Assembly (NCBI GenBank): GCA_036768485.1
Contig: JAVLUZ010000157.1
Location: forward strand, 13,442,011-13,506,010
DNA: 64,000 bases
Direction of reading: 5' to 3'
Origin: Mermis nigrescens
Lineage: Eukaryota > Nematoda > Enoplea > Mermithida > Mermithidae
A program made the translations under genes and the position numbers. A model generated the notes under the pieces. It had not been told where the DNA came from and did not search any database. It worked only from the letters and a program-made list of their open reading frames with translations. Shown in pieces: positions 1 to 11,135 of this stretch (positions are counted from its first letter, which is position 1; each line of letters opens with the position of its first letter).

Positions 1-320
1 ATTATTGCAGGTACAGACAGAAAATGTTGACATTTTCAGAAAATTTGTAAGAAAAACGTGCATACTTGCAAGAATTTTGTCAAAGTAAAACCCGTTGCAA
101 AGCGCCAGGACATCTGAAAATTTTGGACAGAGTCAAAGATATGAAAAACCGCAGCTCTCTTCCCCATTTATATTACGCAACAATAATTACGGATAATCGA
201 GCTTTTTTGATATTGAAATAATTGTATTGATAAGGAAAAAATGCAGAAAAATACTTTAAAATTATCTTCCTTGCTCTTCTAATGCTAAATTTGGCATCTG
301 TTTCGTCGTTTTTATTCTAA

Positions 321-647
321 ATGTTTATAGGTATGAAATGGGTCGCTTGCTTATTGTGCCTGTCCGGATCTGCCGACGTATATTTTCAGAAATCAACCCA
401 GCTCAGCAACTCATTCTTCGGTTCATCAAAATCAGACAATCGTGCTGCTGACTCTGGCTTCTCTATAACTGACTCAAATTTATCATTTCGTCCAATATCT
501 CAAATGTGTTGTATCAGTGCGGCTGACTTTCAGTTGGACTTCGATTTGTATCAGATTTATTCAGAAATCTCAAGGAATGTAGCTGAATATGCTCATAGCC
601 TTAGCTGGAAATCCAAAAACCATTGCCCGCTATGTGGAGAGGAATAA
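321..647 (+). CDS. Possible 3' exon or chance ORF, function unknown
   Basis: A 108-residue open frame in a stretch visibly less AT-rich than its flanks. It is rich in Ser and Asn and ends in a CPLCGEE tail with two cysteines. I recognise no family. AG dinucleotides near 330 and 388 could be acceptors, so it may be the last exon of a gene starting left of the window. Just downstream, from 653, a second small frame encodes a 22-residue hydrophobic segment (rich in I, L and V) before a stop, which could be chance or a frameshifted membrane tail. No homology or splice partner supports either. Confidence 0.22.
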   Translation: MFIGMKWVACLLCLSGSADVYFQKSTQLSNSFFGSSKSDNRAADSGFSITDSNLSFRPISQMCCISAADFQLDFDLYQIYSEISRNVAEYAHSLSWKSKNHCPLCGEE

Positions 648-865
648 AGGCGAATAATGATAGCGATTTGTATTTTATTACTTATCTCGATTGTGATTTT
701 TGTGTATGTTATCGGTACTATGTGAGTTATACTGTAATCTGACTCTGTTCCATTCCAAACTACTCATTGCTAGAAAATGATCAGTGATTGTAAGCAGACT
801 GCCAAGTGTCATGTGACGATTAGAACATGCGCAGCGCTCATTATATTTTGCGTATCACAAGCATA

Positions 866-1205
866 CACGTGTTCTAGGAGGTTTGACCCCCAGAATGGAT
901 ACTCACCCTCCACAAAATGGCTGTGACCCACAGAATTGTCGATTTTTCGTAATAATTGTAAAGAGTGCACCTTTCTTGACGTTTTCTCAAATTTTCGGTG
1001 CTTTGCGCCAAATACACATTTTTTGACTACCAGTCAATTTTTTCCAATTTTTTTGAGTTTTCATACTCTAGAAAGAACGAGCATTCTTCTAAACGTCAAA
1101 AACTGTTTTTAATGTGTACCCATTGTTTTTTAGCCCAAAAAGGCACGTAAAAAATTTTTTGGTTACCCTGACCCCCCTACAGAATTCCCACGTTGAGACG
1201 TCATA
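866..1205 (+). repeat. C-rich dispersed repeat, family B
   Basis: About 340 bp starting with a GTGTTCTAGGAGGTTTGACC-like head, then several CCCCAGAATGG blocks, then a motif TTTTCGGTGCTTTGCGCC, and ending near CAGAATTCCCA. The same order of blocks is found at 13078-13440 and 19838-20295, and in part at 20519-20770. There is no coding potential. It is probably a non-autonomous mobile element. Confidence 0.7.
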
Positions 1206-1984
1206 AAATTTCTTTATCCGAAAGCGCATTACTATAGCTGCCTAGTGCTTTTTATAAACTATTTTAATCTCTTCGATTAATGAAAAAGGTCATTTGGAAG
1301 GAACGGGGTATAGTATGTACCTACCTACACAAAATGTTAATTGTTTTATTATATGATTTGACTAGGAAACGGGGGAATTGCACAATTACTTGCAAATTAT
1401 ACTTTGACGCGATTGTCATTTTTGCTGTCTAAATTCGTTTGAGTATCATTTAGCAGCTCACATATGTGAACGAGCTTACAGAAGCGAGGCGAAAGTAAAC
1501 CAAGGTTAAGACGGACAAAAAAATCATAACTTTCTTGTAAAAATCTTTTAGACCAGCACAAACTATCAATTTAGACTATTTTTATATAATTTCGACGTTT
1601 TTACCAATTTTCAATGTCACTTTAACTCCAACTATGTATGTATGGTTAGCTTTAAGGCTTTTCTGATCCTCCTAGAAAGGCTAGAATTGCCATGGCAACT
1701 GTTCATCAAAAAGTACTTTTTACATCAGAGAAATATCGAAGAAATATGAAACTAAAGTTTACTTCATATCTGATAATTTGCATGGTGACGTTAAAAGCAT
1801 CTGAATAGCATGCTGACGTAGCATTGGCATTAGATCACTGCCTGAATAAAAACTAAGGCGAAAATGCGAGGAATGAATCGCTGACGCGCATTAAAGGTAA
1901 TAAGATATTCGAAGAGGTGAAAATATTTTATAAGATGGGACATGAAATAGGACGTTCGAGAGGACAGGGCACTATCAATTGGGA
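1206..1984. other. AT-rich intergenic stretch
   Basis: No convincing exon, RNA gene or repeat boundary was seen here. Confidence 0.5.
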
Positions 1985-3470
1985 ATATTAAAATCCGGAA
2001 ACGGAAACGATGGGTAAAATCCAGAAACGTATATGACTGTGCAACTCGGTTCCGTCGGAAGCCCTATTGTTCCAAATGGCGTAAACTGGGTTCAACAGAT
2101 AAGGCCCATCAGGGTGAACGCCCCCCAAACCCGCTTCCGGCAAATTTCTCCCACTGGAGGGAAGTTTGGAGGCTCAGATATGGCCTACCCCATTGTTTAT
2201 AAGTGATGCTGACCCCGGTTCCGTTGGGGGTATCTTCGCACTGAGGATTGGTCAGAATGGCGGATCGTGTTTCCCCAATTAGGGCTAATCAGGATGAACA
2301 TACCTAAGCCCGCTTCCGGCAAAATTTCTCCCACTTAAGGGGGGTTTTGGGGCCCGGAAATGGGTACTCCATTTGTACATGTGAAGCTGACACCGGTTCC
2401 GTCGGGGATATCTCCGCCCTAGAGGTGGTCCAAAGTGGCGGAATCGAAATTCCCCAAGTAGGTCTTATCAGGGTGAACAACCCTAACCCGTTTCCGGCAA
2501 AATTTCTCCCACTTAAGGGGTTTTGGGGCTCGGAAATGGGGTACCGCGTTATTTACATACATATAGTGATACCCACACCGGTTCCGTTCGGGTGTATCTC
2601 TGCCCTAGGGGTAGTTCAAAGTGGTGGAACCGGGGTTCCTTCAGTAGGGTTTGTATGGACATTTTCAATCCCGCTTCAGACAAAATTTCTCTATGATGCT
2701 GACCCCGGTTCCGTCAAGAGTATCTCTGCCCTGGAAGTGGTCCAAAAGGACGGATTCGTTAGTTCCGCAAGTAGGACCCATCAGGGTGAACACCCCCAAC
2801 CCCGGTTCCGACACTTTTGACAATCTGTAGGGTGGAGAAATCCCCGACGGAAGCGGGGTCAGCATCACATAAATAACGAGGTATTCTTCCGAGTCCAAAA
2901 AAACCCCTTCAGTTGGATGGATGCCGGAATCGGGGTTAGAGATGTTCGTTCACTCTGATGGGCCCTACTTGGGGAATTCAAGTTCCGGCACTCTGAACCA
3001 ACCCTAGGGCAGAGATACCCCCGATGGAACCGGGGTCAACATCATATATAAATAATGGGTTACCCTAGATCCGAGACCCAAAATCCCCCTTTAGTGTGAG
3101 TTTTTTGTCGGAAACGGGTTATGGTTGTTCACTCTGACGGGCCCTACTTGAGCAACCCCAGTTCCAACATTTTAGATCAGTGGCAGATCTAGGATTTTCC
3201 ACATAGGGCGAATGGGGCAGTATCAGAACTTTTCCAAAAACTGTCAAAAATATGTAGGTACGTGTTGTAAATATAGTAGGATTTGTTGGGATAACTGGAT
3301 GTATGTACGGATATCTAAACGGACAGCATGCCGCCCGAGGAAAAAACAGAACCCAATAAATGTACATACGGGACTCTTAAGTACCTGGCTACACTTAGCG
3401 CTGGTCAGGTTGGTACGGCGATTTGCCTTTATTCAACCGCTTGACCCTCAAAATACTTAAGACCTACATA

Positions 3471-4015
3471 TAGTCTGTTTCATTTATTCCAGAGCTTTTC
3501 AGTCAATTGCTTTAAGGGCTACAGTAAGCGAAACAAGACGATTTACTGTGATTGGGCAAATCAGCTCGGTGAGGGCGAGTGGCTGGAATTCTTCCATTTT
3601 AAATGCGCTAATCCGTCCATATAAATTTAATTTAGGCATTTAATCAGTGCTGGGACATACTACAGTAAGTGCGCTAAATAAAAAGCTGTTCGGTGGAATC
3701 GAACATGGGTTGCTTCGACGACAAGCGGACGTTCTACCGCTGAGCTATGCGGAAGTTCGTGGCGTTTCTTAGCATCGTAGTCTATTGTGTTTAAAGTGTC
3801 AACTTAGGATAAGCTGAATGCATGATTTTATCTGTAAGTTGATTCATCTGTTGGAAGACGAGAATTAATTATGCCGCAAAAAATGTAACTGATAAATCCT
3901 TCTTTGCTACGTAGCTACAGTAAGATCTAGCGACCCACGGTAAATAAGAAAAAAGGGTTACTGTAGCCTCCAAAAACATTTACTGAAAAAGCTCTCGGAT
4001 AAATGAAACAGACTA
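3471..4015. mobile_element. TA-flanked MITE with TAGTCTGTTTCA termini
   Basis: The ends TAGTCTGTTTCATTTAT and ATAAATGAAACAGACTA are inverted copies. The similarity continues inward through 'agagcttttcagt' and 'ggctacagtaa'. A TA dinucleotide flanks both ends, as in Tc1/mariner-type insertions. Related shorter copies lie at 23107-23269 and 59222-59391. There is no open frame. Confidence 0.7.
3691..3754 (-). tRNA. Degenerate tRNA-like segment with pol III boxes
   Basis: On the minus strand an A-box (TAGCTCAGCGGTAGAACG) is followed by CTTGTCG around the anticodon position (GTC, Asp-like) and a B-box (TGTTCGATTCC). The anticodon and T stems do not pair well and the acceptor stem is not recognisable. 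It is therefore more likely a tRNA pseudogene or SINE head than a working gene. It lies inside the MITE at 3471-4015. Confidence 0.4.
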
Positions 4016-4473
4016 TCTCCTCGGACCTAGATTTGTCCGTACCTAGGGAGATTTAGGCGGCTACGCCCTAGATACCTAACGCAGCAGTAATTAAGTAGCC
4101 CCGATCTTTTGCCCTAGGTCAGTTGACCTATTTTGGACCAAAATAATAATTATCGCGAGCAAAATACATATGGCTAAAACTATTAATTTTTCGGTTTCCA
4201 TGAGCACACTGAATTATTAATACAACAACATAGAGCTCTCAACCGGGCAGTCATCCTATATCAAAATTGTGTATAATTTTTATGATTTTTAGATAGAAAG
4301 TTTGATGAATGAATTTCCGATAAAGTGAAAAACAAAAATGGTTAGTCACCTTAATTTTATGACGAATAATAAAATATTTCGAGGCCGGAATCAAAGGCTG
4401 GGACTTTGAATCAAGGGCAGGGCCGTCCACCATACCAAACCTGACTGTACCTGCAGTATAGTGCACTTCTAGG

Positions 4474-4688
4474 CAGGGGCGGATTTAGGGGGGCGGGCAG
4501 GGGCGGATTTAGGCGGGCGGGGCGGCCGCCCCCCTTGGCCCAAAATAGTGCGCAAAATTAAGCATTTTTGAGCGATTTTTAGCGATTTTCGGGTTAAAAC
4601 GGCTAATTTTTCCGCCCAAGTCAGGGTTCCGCCCCCCCCTCAGGGGTTCCGCTCCCCTCCCCTTAGGAAAATCCTAGATCCGCCACTG
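4474..4688. mobile_element. Small hAT-type MITE with perfect 8-bp duplication
   Basis: A 215-bp element from CAGGGGCGGATTTAGG to CCTAGATCCGCCACTG. It is flanked on both sides by CTTCTAGG (4466-4473 and 4689-4696), a perfect 8-bp target duplication. The left terminus is repeated at about 4499, giving a doubled end. The interior is C-rich and non-coding. It is nested in the element at 3178-5411. Confidence 0.85.
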
Positions 4689-6464
4689 CTTCTAGGCAGT
4701 CTAACAACTAATTTTTATAAATAGAAAAAATATGTAAAAGAAAAGGACGAATGAATATGGCAAAAACGACGAGTCGACCAAATGCAGCTGCCTAGCGTAA
4801 ATACGGCCAATAGAATCATACGAGTATATATCAAAAAATACGAATCTTTCACCATACGACGCTCAATATATCATGACAATAATTTTACATAGATGTGACT
4901 TTAACGTAGACGGCGTCTACATACAATATTGATATTTCCGTTCTTAACACAGGCTTAACTTGATTAGCGGTCATGTCGCCTATGTTTTATACGGTAAGAA
5001 AAAAGGGGAATTATAATAAATCCACAGGATAGCTCACATTGCATACCTCTCGCAACGTGACTTGCTAAGTAGGATCAATAAGCACGTAGTGGCTAGATCG
5101 CCACGGCGCTTCCTACGGTCGGAGTCGCGGTCCGACGGCAAAAGATTTGCCTCTTTTCGGCTAGAGCGCCGAATTCGCAACTCGGCGGGTTCAAAATCGA
5201 AGCGATAAAAAACGTTTTGCTCGATATCGTAAGACCCGTGTAGATACACCATCTACAGTATGTAGGTCCACAAATTTGCCCTTCACACGTTAAATAGCGT
5301 TTTGTTCGGTGTTTTACATTGTATACTTTAACTTAAAATTCGCCAAATATTGTTTTCCCAACGGGCGGGGGAGGAAGCGGCCACCCCTCCGCCCCCTTAA
5401 ATCCGCCTCTGCTTTAGATGACTCTCAGGGTGGAGATGGTACTGGGGAAGCATCAAATAAACATAAATAACGGATATCCCATTTCCGAGCCCCACAATCC
5501 CCCTCCAGTGGGAGAAAGTTTGCAGGAAGCAAGGCATATTGTTAACCTTGATGTGCCCTAATTGGGGAACCCTGGTTCTGGCACTTTGGATCACCCCCAA
5601 GGCGGATACCCCGACGGAACCGGAGTCAGCATCGCATATAAATAACGGGGTACCCCATTTCCGAGCTCCGAAACTCCCCTTCAATTGTTAAAATTTTGCC
5701 GGAAACGGGGTTAGGCTTGTTTATCCTGATGGGCCTCACTTTAGGACCCCGGTTTAGGCACGTTGGATCACCCACAGGGCGGAGATACCCCCGACGGAAC
5801 CGGGGAAACATCACATATACAAGTAACATGGTACCCCATTTACGAGCCCCAAAACTCCGTTCAGTGGAAAAATTTTTGCCGAAATCGGGATAAGAGTTGT
5901 TTACCCTGATGGGTCCTAGAAACGAACGTGGGGTGTTCTCCCTGATAGTTTCTACTGGGGGAATCCTGATTGCGGCTTTTTGGACCACTCCAACTCGGAA
6001 AAACTCCCCGAACAATCGGGATCAGCATCATAATAACGGAGTACCCTGTTTCTGAAACCCCCTACAGTGGGAAAAATTTTGCCGGGAACTGAGTTGGGGG
6101 TGTTCACCCTGATCGGCCCTACTTGGGGAGCCCCGGTTCCAGTACTTTAGACCACACCCAGGCGGAGAAACCCCCGGAACCGTGGGGGCACATTCATTTA
6201 CGTTTCCGTTTCTGGCTTTTACCCTCCGTTTCCGGATTTTACCCACCCCCTTATCCATTCAAGGGGAAAGGGGGGACAACCGGCCATTGTTTGTCATCAC
6301 TTCGTATTGGAGTATAGCCTTGAGTCTGTCTAACAAGGCTTGGCTATTTATTGAGCAGAAAATCTGCAGATTCCGGCAGTAAGTGCATGTTTGATTACAA
6401 CATCAACAATAAAAAATGTGTGCTTGAATCTTTCTAAATGTTGTGAACTACATAACAGACAGTG

Positions 6465-6612
6465 GTCGTCATAACCCCCTCCTCCAGAATCTGAACCCCC
6501 AAATCGATAAATCCCCAGAATGGAATATTTGTTGCTATTTTTGGCAATTTTGCCCCATCTGACCCCTCCGCAGAATTTGGCTGCTGACCATGTAATGGTC
6601 GCCATCCATCCA
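6465..6612 (+). repeat. C-rich dispersed repeat, family E
   Basis: About 150 bp of 'CCCCAGAAT', 'aaatcgataaatccc' and 'ttggcaattttgcccc' blocks, ending in a 'gctgaccatgtaatgg' tail. Related copies lie at 16232-16380 and 59610-59745. It is non-coding. Confidence 0.55.
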
Positions 6613-7263
6613 TAACCATGTACTGCACTTTAACATTTTCTGATAAAAATGTAAAAATGTATTTTACAATTGTTTTTTAACTAATTTCTATGTTTTGTAG
6701 TTTTGATGAGAAGAATCAGTTATATCTATCTGCTGATCCAAATTTTTACTTTCTTTCTAATGGTGCAACTTATTTTCAATTTCAATTGATGAGAAGCGTG
6801 AACACTTAGAAAAATTCTTTCGGATTGACATATTTTCACTAGAAGCTCTCAGTTTTAAGAGAAAAATTTACCTATCTATGTGCAGTCTACATTCGAAAGC
6901 CAATTGTCTCAAATCCGGAACGAGCTAATGTATCTGCATTTTAGTACAGTTGACATGCATAGGTTGTTTTCACATGCAAAATCAGCAGCATAATCGCAGA
7001 TAAGTTTTTGAGCACTATATGCAAGCGCTTTTGGAACGCATCACATTCGACCAAAATTTCCAGATTACTTTGATTAGCAATACAGCCAAAAGTGGCTTAT
7101 GCGCAGTAAAACCACTTTTTTAAATGAGCAGGGTCGATTACCATATAAAATGTAAAAATTTCGATTTTGAAAGTTATATAATAGCGGTTTCGGATGACGA
7201 TTGACGAACCTTCGATAAATGGCTAAAAACGTATGTATGTTTGTAGGTACGAGTACATACATA
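6613..7263. other. AT-rich intergenic stretch
   Basis: No gene or RNA was recognised. The few short open frames look random. Confidence 0.5.
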
Positions 7264-8028
7264 CTAGCAAAGAAAAATGCTCTGATGGAACAAAAAAGAT
7301 GAATATACTTGGAATTGTGGATTATTATGGATGTAAAAGGAGGGGACTAGGAAAAATCTACCTAAAGTCGGAAAATCTGCTAAAAATCACACTTTCTCTA
7401 AGCAACGCAAAAAATCGATGTATATTCTGCGGCCAACAGATTAAAATAAATATTCAACCATAACAATGATTGAAACAGCAGCACGTTAGCTATGCAGTAG
7501 CTATGGGAAATGATATTAAATAAACTAACAGTCTTCCAAGCCAATTGAATGAAATAGCAAACATCGAAGACAATTGGAGACATGGTTGGTTTAAAACAGT
7601 AGGAAACGCGTAAGTTGACTTGAAACAGACTAAATGTAGATACACTAGCATGCCCGAAACGATTGTGTGCACTAATCAATCGGCTCCTGCTTTGCTTGCT
7701 ATAATGCTCATAACAAAATAAAACAACTTTAAATACAATACCTCTTAGTTTTCTATCAATCAGGTGCCAGCAATTTAAAAAAGTAACCTTGATAGATTAC
7801 GTTTATACACTCTTATCTGAAACTTCGAACATTATTTAAAAAAGACACTTTTTTAGAGGCCGCAGAATATACATCGATTTTTTGCGTTGCTTAGAGAAAG
7901 TGTGATTTTTAGCAGGTTTTCCGACTTTAGGTAGATTTTTCCTAGTCCCCTCCTTTTACATCCATAATAATCCACAATTCCAAGTATATTCATCTTTTTT
8001 GTTCCATCGGAGCATTTTTCTTTGCTAG
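7264..8028. repeat. Foldback module with 171-bp inverted arms (composite repeat, copy 1)
   Basis: The left arm 7264-7434 and right arm 7858-8028 are reverse complements of equal length. By eye they differ at only two positions, so they are young or kept alike by gene conversion. The arms start CTAGCAAAGAAAAATGCTC and end in a ggcc next to 'tattctgc'. The 423-bp interior has no convincing coding frame. Homologous arms occur at 26495-29144 and from 63691. Confidence 0.9.
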
Positions 8029-8326
8029 TACACTACTTTTAATTAGCGTGATTTCAGTACATCAGTCAGTAAACACAATCAGTAATATGCCACAATAATG
8101 ACAACAGTCCAAGAACGCGGAAAACAATATTGTTCTTAACATCAGCATTATCCTTTTTAAACAAGACAACCTTATTGACACCATCCATTTTCAAATTAAA
8201 ACTCCATTAAGTTATTTCTTCTTAATGTACAGTTCACTTATAATCAAGCACAAATATTTAACCAACGAATTCACATTGCAAATCCTCACTCAATCAATAC
8301 ACAAGCACAATGTGTTGTGACTTTTG

Positions 8327-8430
8327 AAATTGAAAACACCCAATTTTCAATTTTCAAATTGAAAATTGGATCAATTTTCAAATTGAAAATTGGGTCAATT
8401 TTCAAATTGAAAATTGGGTGTTTGAATTTG
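8327..8430. repeat. Palindromic tandem repeat
   Basis: Three copies of a ~29-bp unit, each itself a palindrome around TTTTCAAATTGAAAA, bracketed by an outer inverted repeat (AAATTGAAAACACCCAATTT against its complement). The tract could form stacked hairpins or a cruciform. Confidence 0.85.
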
Positions 8431-8439
8431 CGATAAAGA

Positions 8440-11135
8440 AAATAATCAAAAGATAGTCACTTGGTTTATTTAAGCCGAGTAATAAAATAACGACCGTCCA
8501 CCAATTCCAAACTAAACGCAACTAATCTGATCACTATGAAAAAGTTTTGAAAAATGAGCTTGCTAAGCGAGAGTTGTAAACCAAGAGAAACTTAAAGTTA
8601 AAACCTACCATTAAATTATTAAGAGAATTATAAAAGATTTTAAACTTTAAGAAAATGGAAAAGGCAGGATGTTGGTAAATTAGAAGGCAAAGTTTTTCGG
8701 CAAAAATTCAAAAACTTCACGCAAATATCAAATGTAAGGAACACTAACGCTTTGATTTGGTAGTAAAATAAATTTGTAGTATAGACTACATATTAACAAC
8801 GAATGAATAGTACAAACTTTACACAACTACTAGGTGTAGAGAATACTAACAGTTTACGGCTTATTAATGTACATGATTACAATAAAGCTGCATATCTTTG
8901 TCGACTTCTGTGCACAGTAGTGTGATTGCTGGTTCATTTTAAATCACTTTTGCAGGCAATTTACATCAATTAAACGATAGCTCTCCATGTGCAAGATTTT
9001 GTGAAACATATTATAAACACGGCTAAGAAGGATTTAACTTTAATGCAACCCATTTAAGACAAAATTACATCTCTTCAATGATCTAAGGACACTTGAACAT
9101 AATTTTTAAATCACTTTAGATTACTTTTGAGGGTAAACAAACTCACTTAATTGATGTCTCACATATGAATCCTTGAAAATTTCTTGACTTCAGTTACAAA
9201 GTCTCTGCAAGTCTATCGAATTAAGGTTAACACGTAATGTAAACTTTACACAAACACATAGCGTAAAGAATATTTTAGTCGGATTCGTAATTTTGATATT
9301 GCTCTCATATTACTTTCAACATTTATTTAAAAATGAGTCCATAATGTTTTAAAGACAATAAACATTAGGTTTAAACCACTTTGCAATACTGCTGAGTGTA
9401 AGCAAGCGCGCCCAACTGACGTATATATTTCATTCCCTGTAAATTTTTATATCTCAGGAAAAAATTTCGGTTTTTGCAATGCTCTAGAACAAAGGCTAAC
9501 ATGCAGTGTAAAAAATTACTCGGATATTATGATCAACATTCATGAAAAAATTATGTCTCTACAATGGTCTGAGGACATATAAACAATGAGTGTAAACTAC
9601 TTTACATCACTGTTGGATGTAAACAAACGCACCTACGTGACGTCTCACATTTGATCCTTTGAAAACTTCTAGACTCCAGGAAAAAATTAGGTTTCTGGAA
9701 TGCTCAAAAACGAAGATAAATACATATGTAGTGTAAACTTCATGTAAACACCTAGTGTAAAGAAGATTTTAGTCAGATTCGTAATTTTGATATTGTTCCG
9801 ATATTACGATTAATATTTATGAAAAAATTACGTCTACATAATGTTCTATGGGCAAACTAACAATTGGTGTAAACTACTTTACAACACCGTAGAGTGTAAA
9901 CATATGCGCCAGACTGGCATATCAAATTTGATTCCTGGTCCATTTCTAGACTTGATAAACGTGTCCCTGACTCGTAACCGGAGAAGCAGGCAGAAAAAAC
10001 AAGACAGAAACGCATTTTAAACTCCAAATTTTTGACTTTACACTCGCTAAATATTAATGTATAGACAATTTGCTTTGACATGCATCCGATATAAAGCACT
10101 TGATTTTTATTCTATTAGACTTATCCCGACTTCTGGACGGAGAAAGTGGCGAACAAAAAACGCAACAAAAACGTATTTTCCATCATTTAGAACACTGTAA
10201 ACTTTAAAATTCCGTATTGAACTCCCCATTGAGTTTAAAGAAATTCGGTTTGGTACAATTTGTAGCTTTTAAATCGTAGTACATTCCTGTGTGCCAAAAT
10301 TCTGTTGCAAAAATTATTTGGTATGATTTATCAATCAAACTTCGTAAAAAACGTGTTTTTTCGCCCATTTTTTACCTCTGATTTCGAACTTTACACCCCC
10401 ATAAATAACTCAATATTGCGTTTTTTAAATGCGGTTTGCTGCAATGTTTAGCCTTTGAGAGACACTTTATTAATGCTGTCTTCGATTTACACTGACTCGT
10501 AAGCGGAAAAATTTGGCAGAGAAATCTTAGTTAAAATCCGTTTTTTTACACCATCCACTAGAGTGTAAACTTTAAACCCCAGGATCTAACTCACCATAGA
10601 GCATAGAAGACTTTGCTTATATGCAGAATGTAGCCCTTAATCCGCTCTACATTTCTGTCAGAAAACATTTTAAATAACTCATAACCGGAGTTAGTATCGG
10701 ACATAGGCAGGTTGAAAACTCGACCAAAAAGTGCTTTTTCACCCCCAGATTTTCGCACTCTTTACACTGCCATTCGATAACTAATGCGAATTTCAAAAAA
10801 CAAAAAAAGTGTCATCTGAAGAATTCATCCCTCTATTATCCTATCCTGTTCAATCCTTCGAGTCATCAATACTCAGTTGTCCACATGCCGCAGTAAAAAG
10901 GTCCCAAAATTTGTCCTATGTTATAATGTTACACAAAAACTTTACACCTTCTTTACACAGTCAATTTTAAGTTTCAAGAAAAACAAAAAAACACGGGCAG
11001 CAAATTTTTTTATTATCTTTCTTTTAAAAAAAACCGCACCTTCCAGAAATGTCCCGTTATAGCTGTAGGGGGTGCACAGGTGTTGGGGGTACCCAAGTAT
11101 ATTATAGGTACGCGCTAACGCGCTACCTAAGATGT
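8440..11135. repeat. TTTACAC-rich degenerate array (composite repeat, copy 1)
   Basis: About 2.7 kb of diverged repeats in which TTTACA and TGTAAA motifs recur every few dozen bases. They accompany phrases such as 'cagattcgtaattttgatat' (near 9290 and 9775) and 'gaaaaaattacgtct'. It ends in a hairpin-like GGTACGCGCTAACGCGCTACC at about 11106-11127 next to GGGGGTACCC. The same phrases occur at 29.8-30.8 kb and, inverted, at 62.3-63.66 kb. No open frame is convincing. Confidence 0.75.

Larger units (their letters stand above)
3178..5411. mobile_element. hAT-type non-autonomous DNA transposon in the satellite
   Basis: The element begins CAGTGGCAGATCTAGG and ends TTAAATCCGCCTCTG, an imperfect terminal inverted repeat. 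It is flanked by TTTTAGAT (3170-3177) and CTTTAGAT (5412-5419), an 8-bp target duplication with one mismatch, typical of the hAT superfamily. Removing it restores the satellite unit. No transposase frame is visible. It contains a TA-type MITE (3471-4015), a tRNA-like segment and a smaller hAT-type MITE (4474-4688). Confidence 0.75.
1985..6245. repeat. Foldback array of ~180-bp satellite units
   Basis: Units of roughly 175-185 bp carry the core CCCCGGTTCCGTCGGGG, followed by a 'gtggtccaaagtggcgg' block and a 'caaaatttctcccact' block. They run forward from about 1985 to 2820 and in reverse complement from about 2820 to 3177, then again from 5412 to 6245. The outer ends also match in inverted orientation (AAATCCGGAAACGG near 1990, its complement near 6225). 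The reverse arm continues cleanly across the element at 3178-5411, so that element is a later insertion. Open frames inside, such as 2347-2820 and 5626-6015, are by-products of the repeat. Confidence 0.85.

Noticed and set aside
2347..2820. 157-residue open frame, and similar frames at 5626-6015
   Set aside because: They lie wholly inside the ~180-bp satellite and repeat with it; coding is an effect of unit length and composition.
5034..5252. tRNA-Arg-like arm (GCCGA...TCGGC followed by GGGTTCAAA) and minus frame
   Set aside because: Only one stem-loop and a B-box-like word are present; there is no D arm or acceptor stem, so it is too weak to call.
11100..11135. Helitron 3' end
   Set aside because: A hairpin is present but no CTRR terminus follows in copies 2 and 3, and no TC start or Rep/helicase frame was found.
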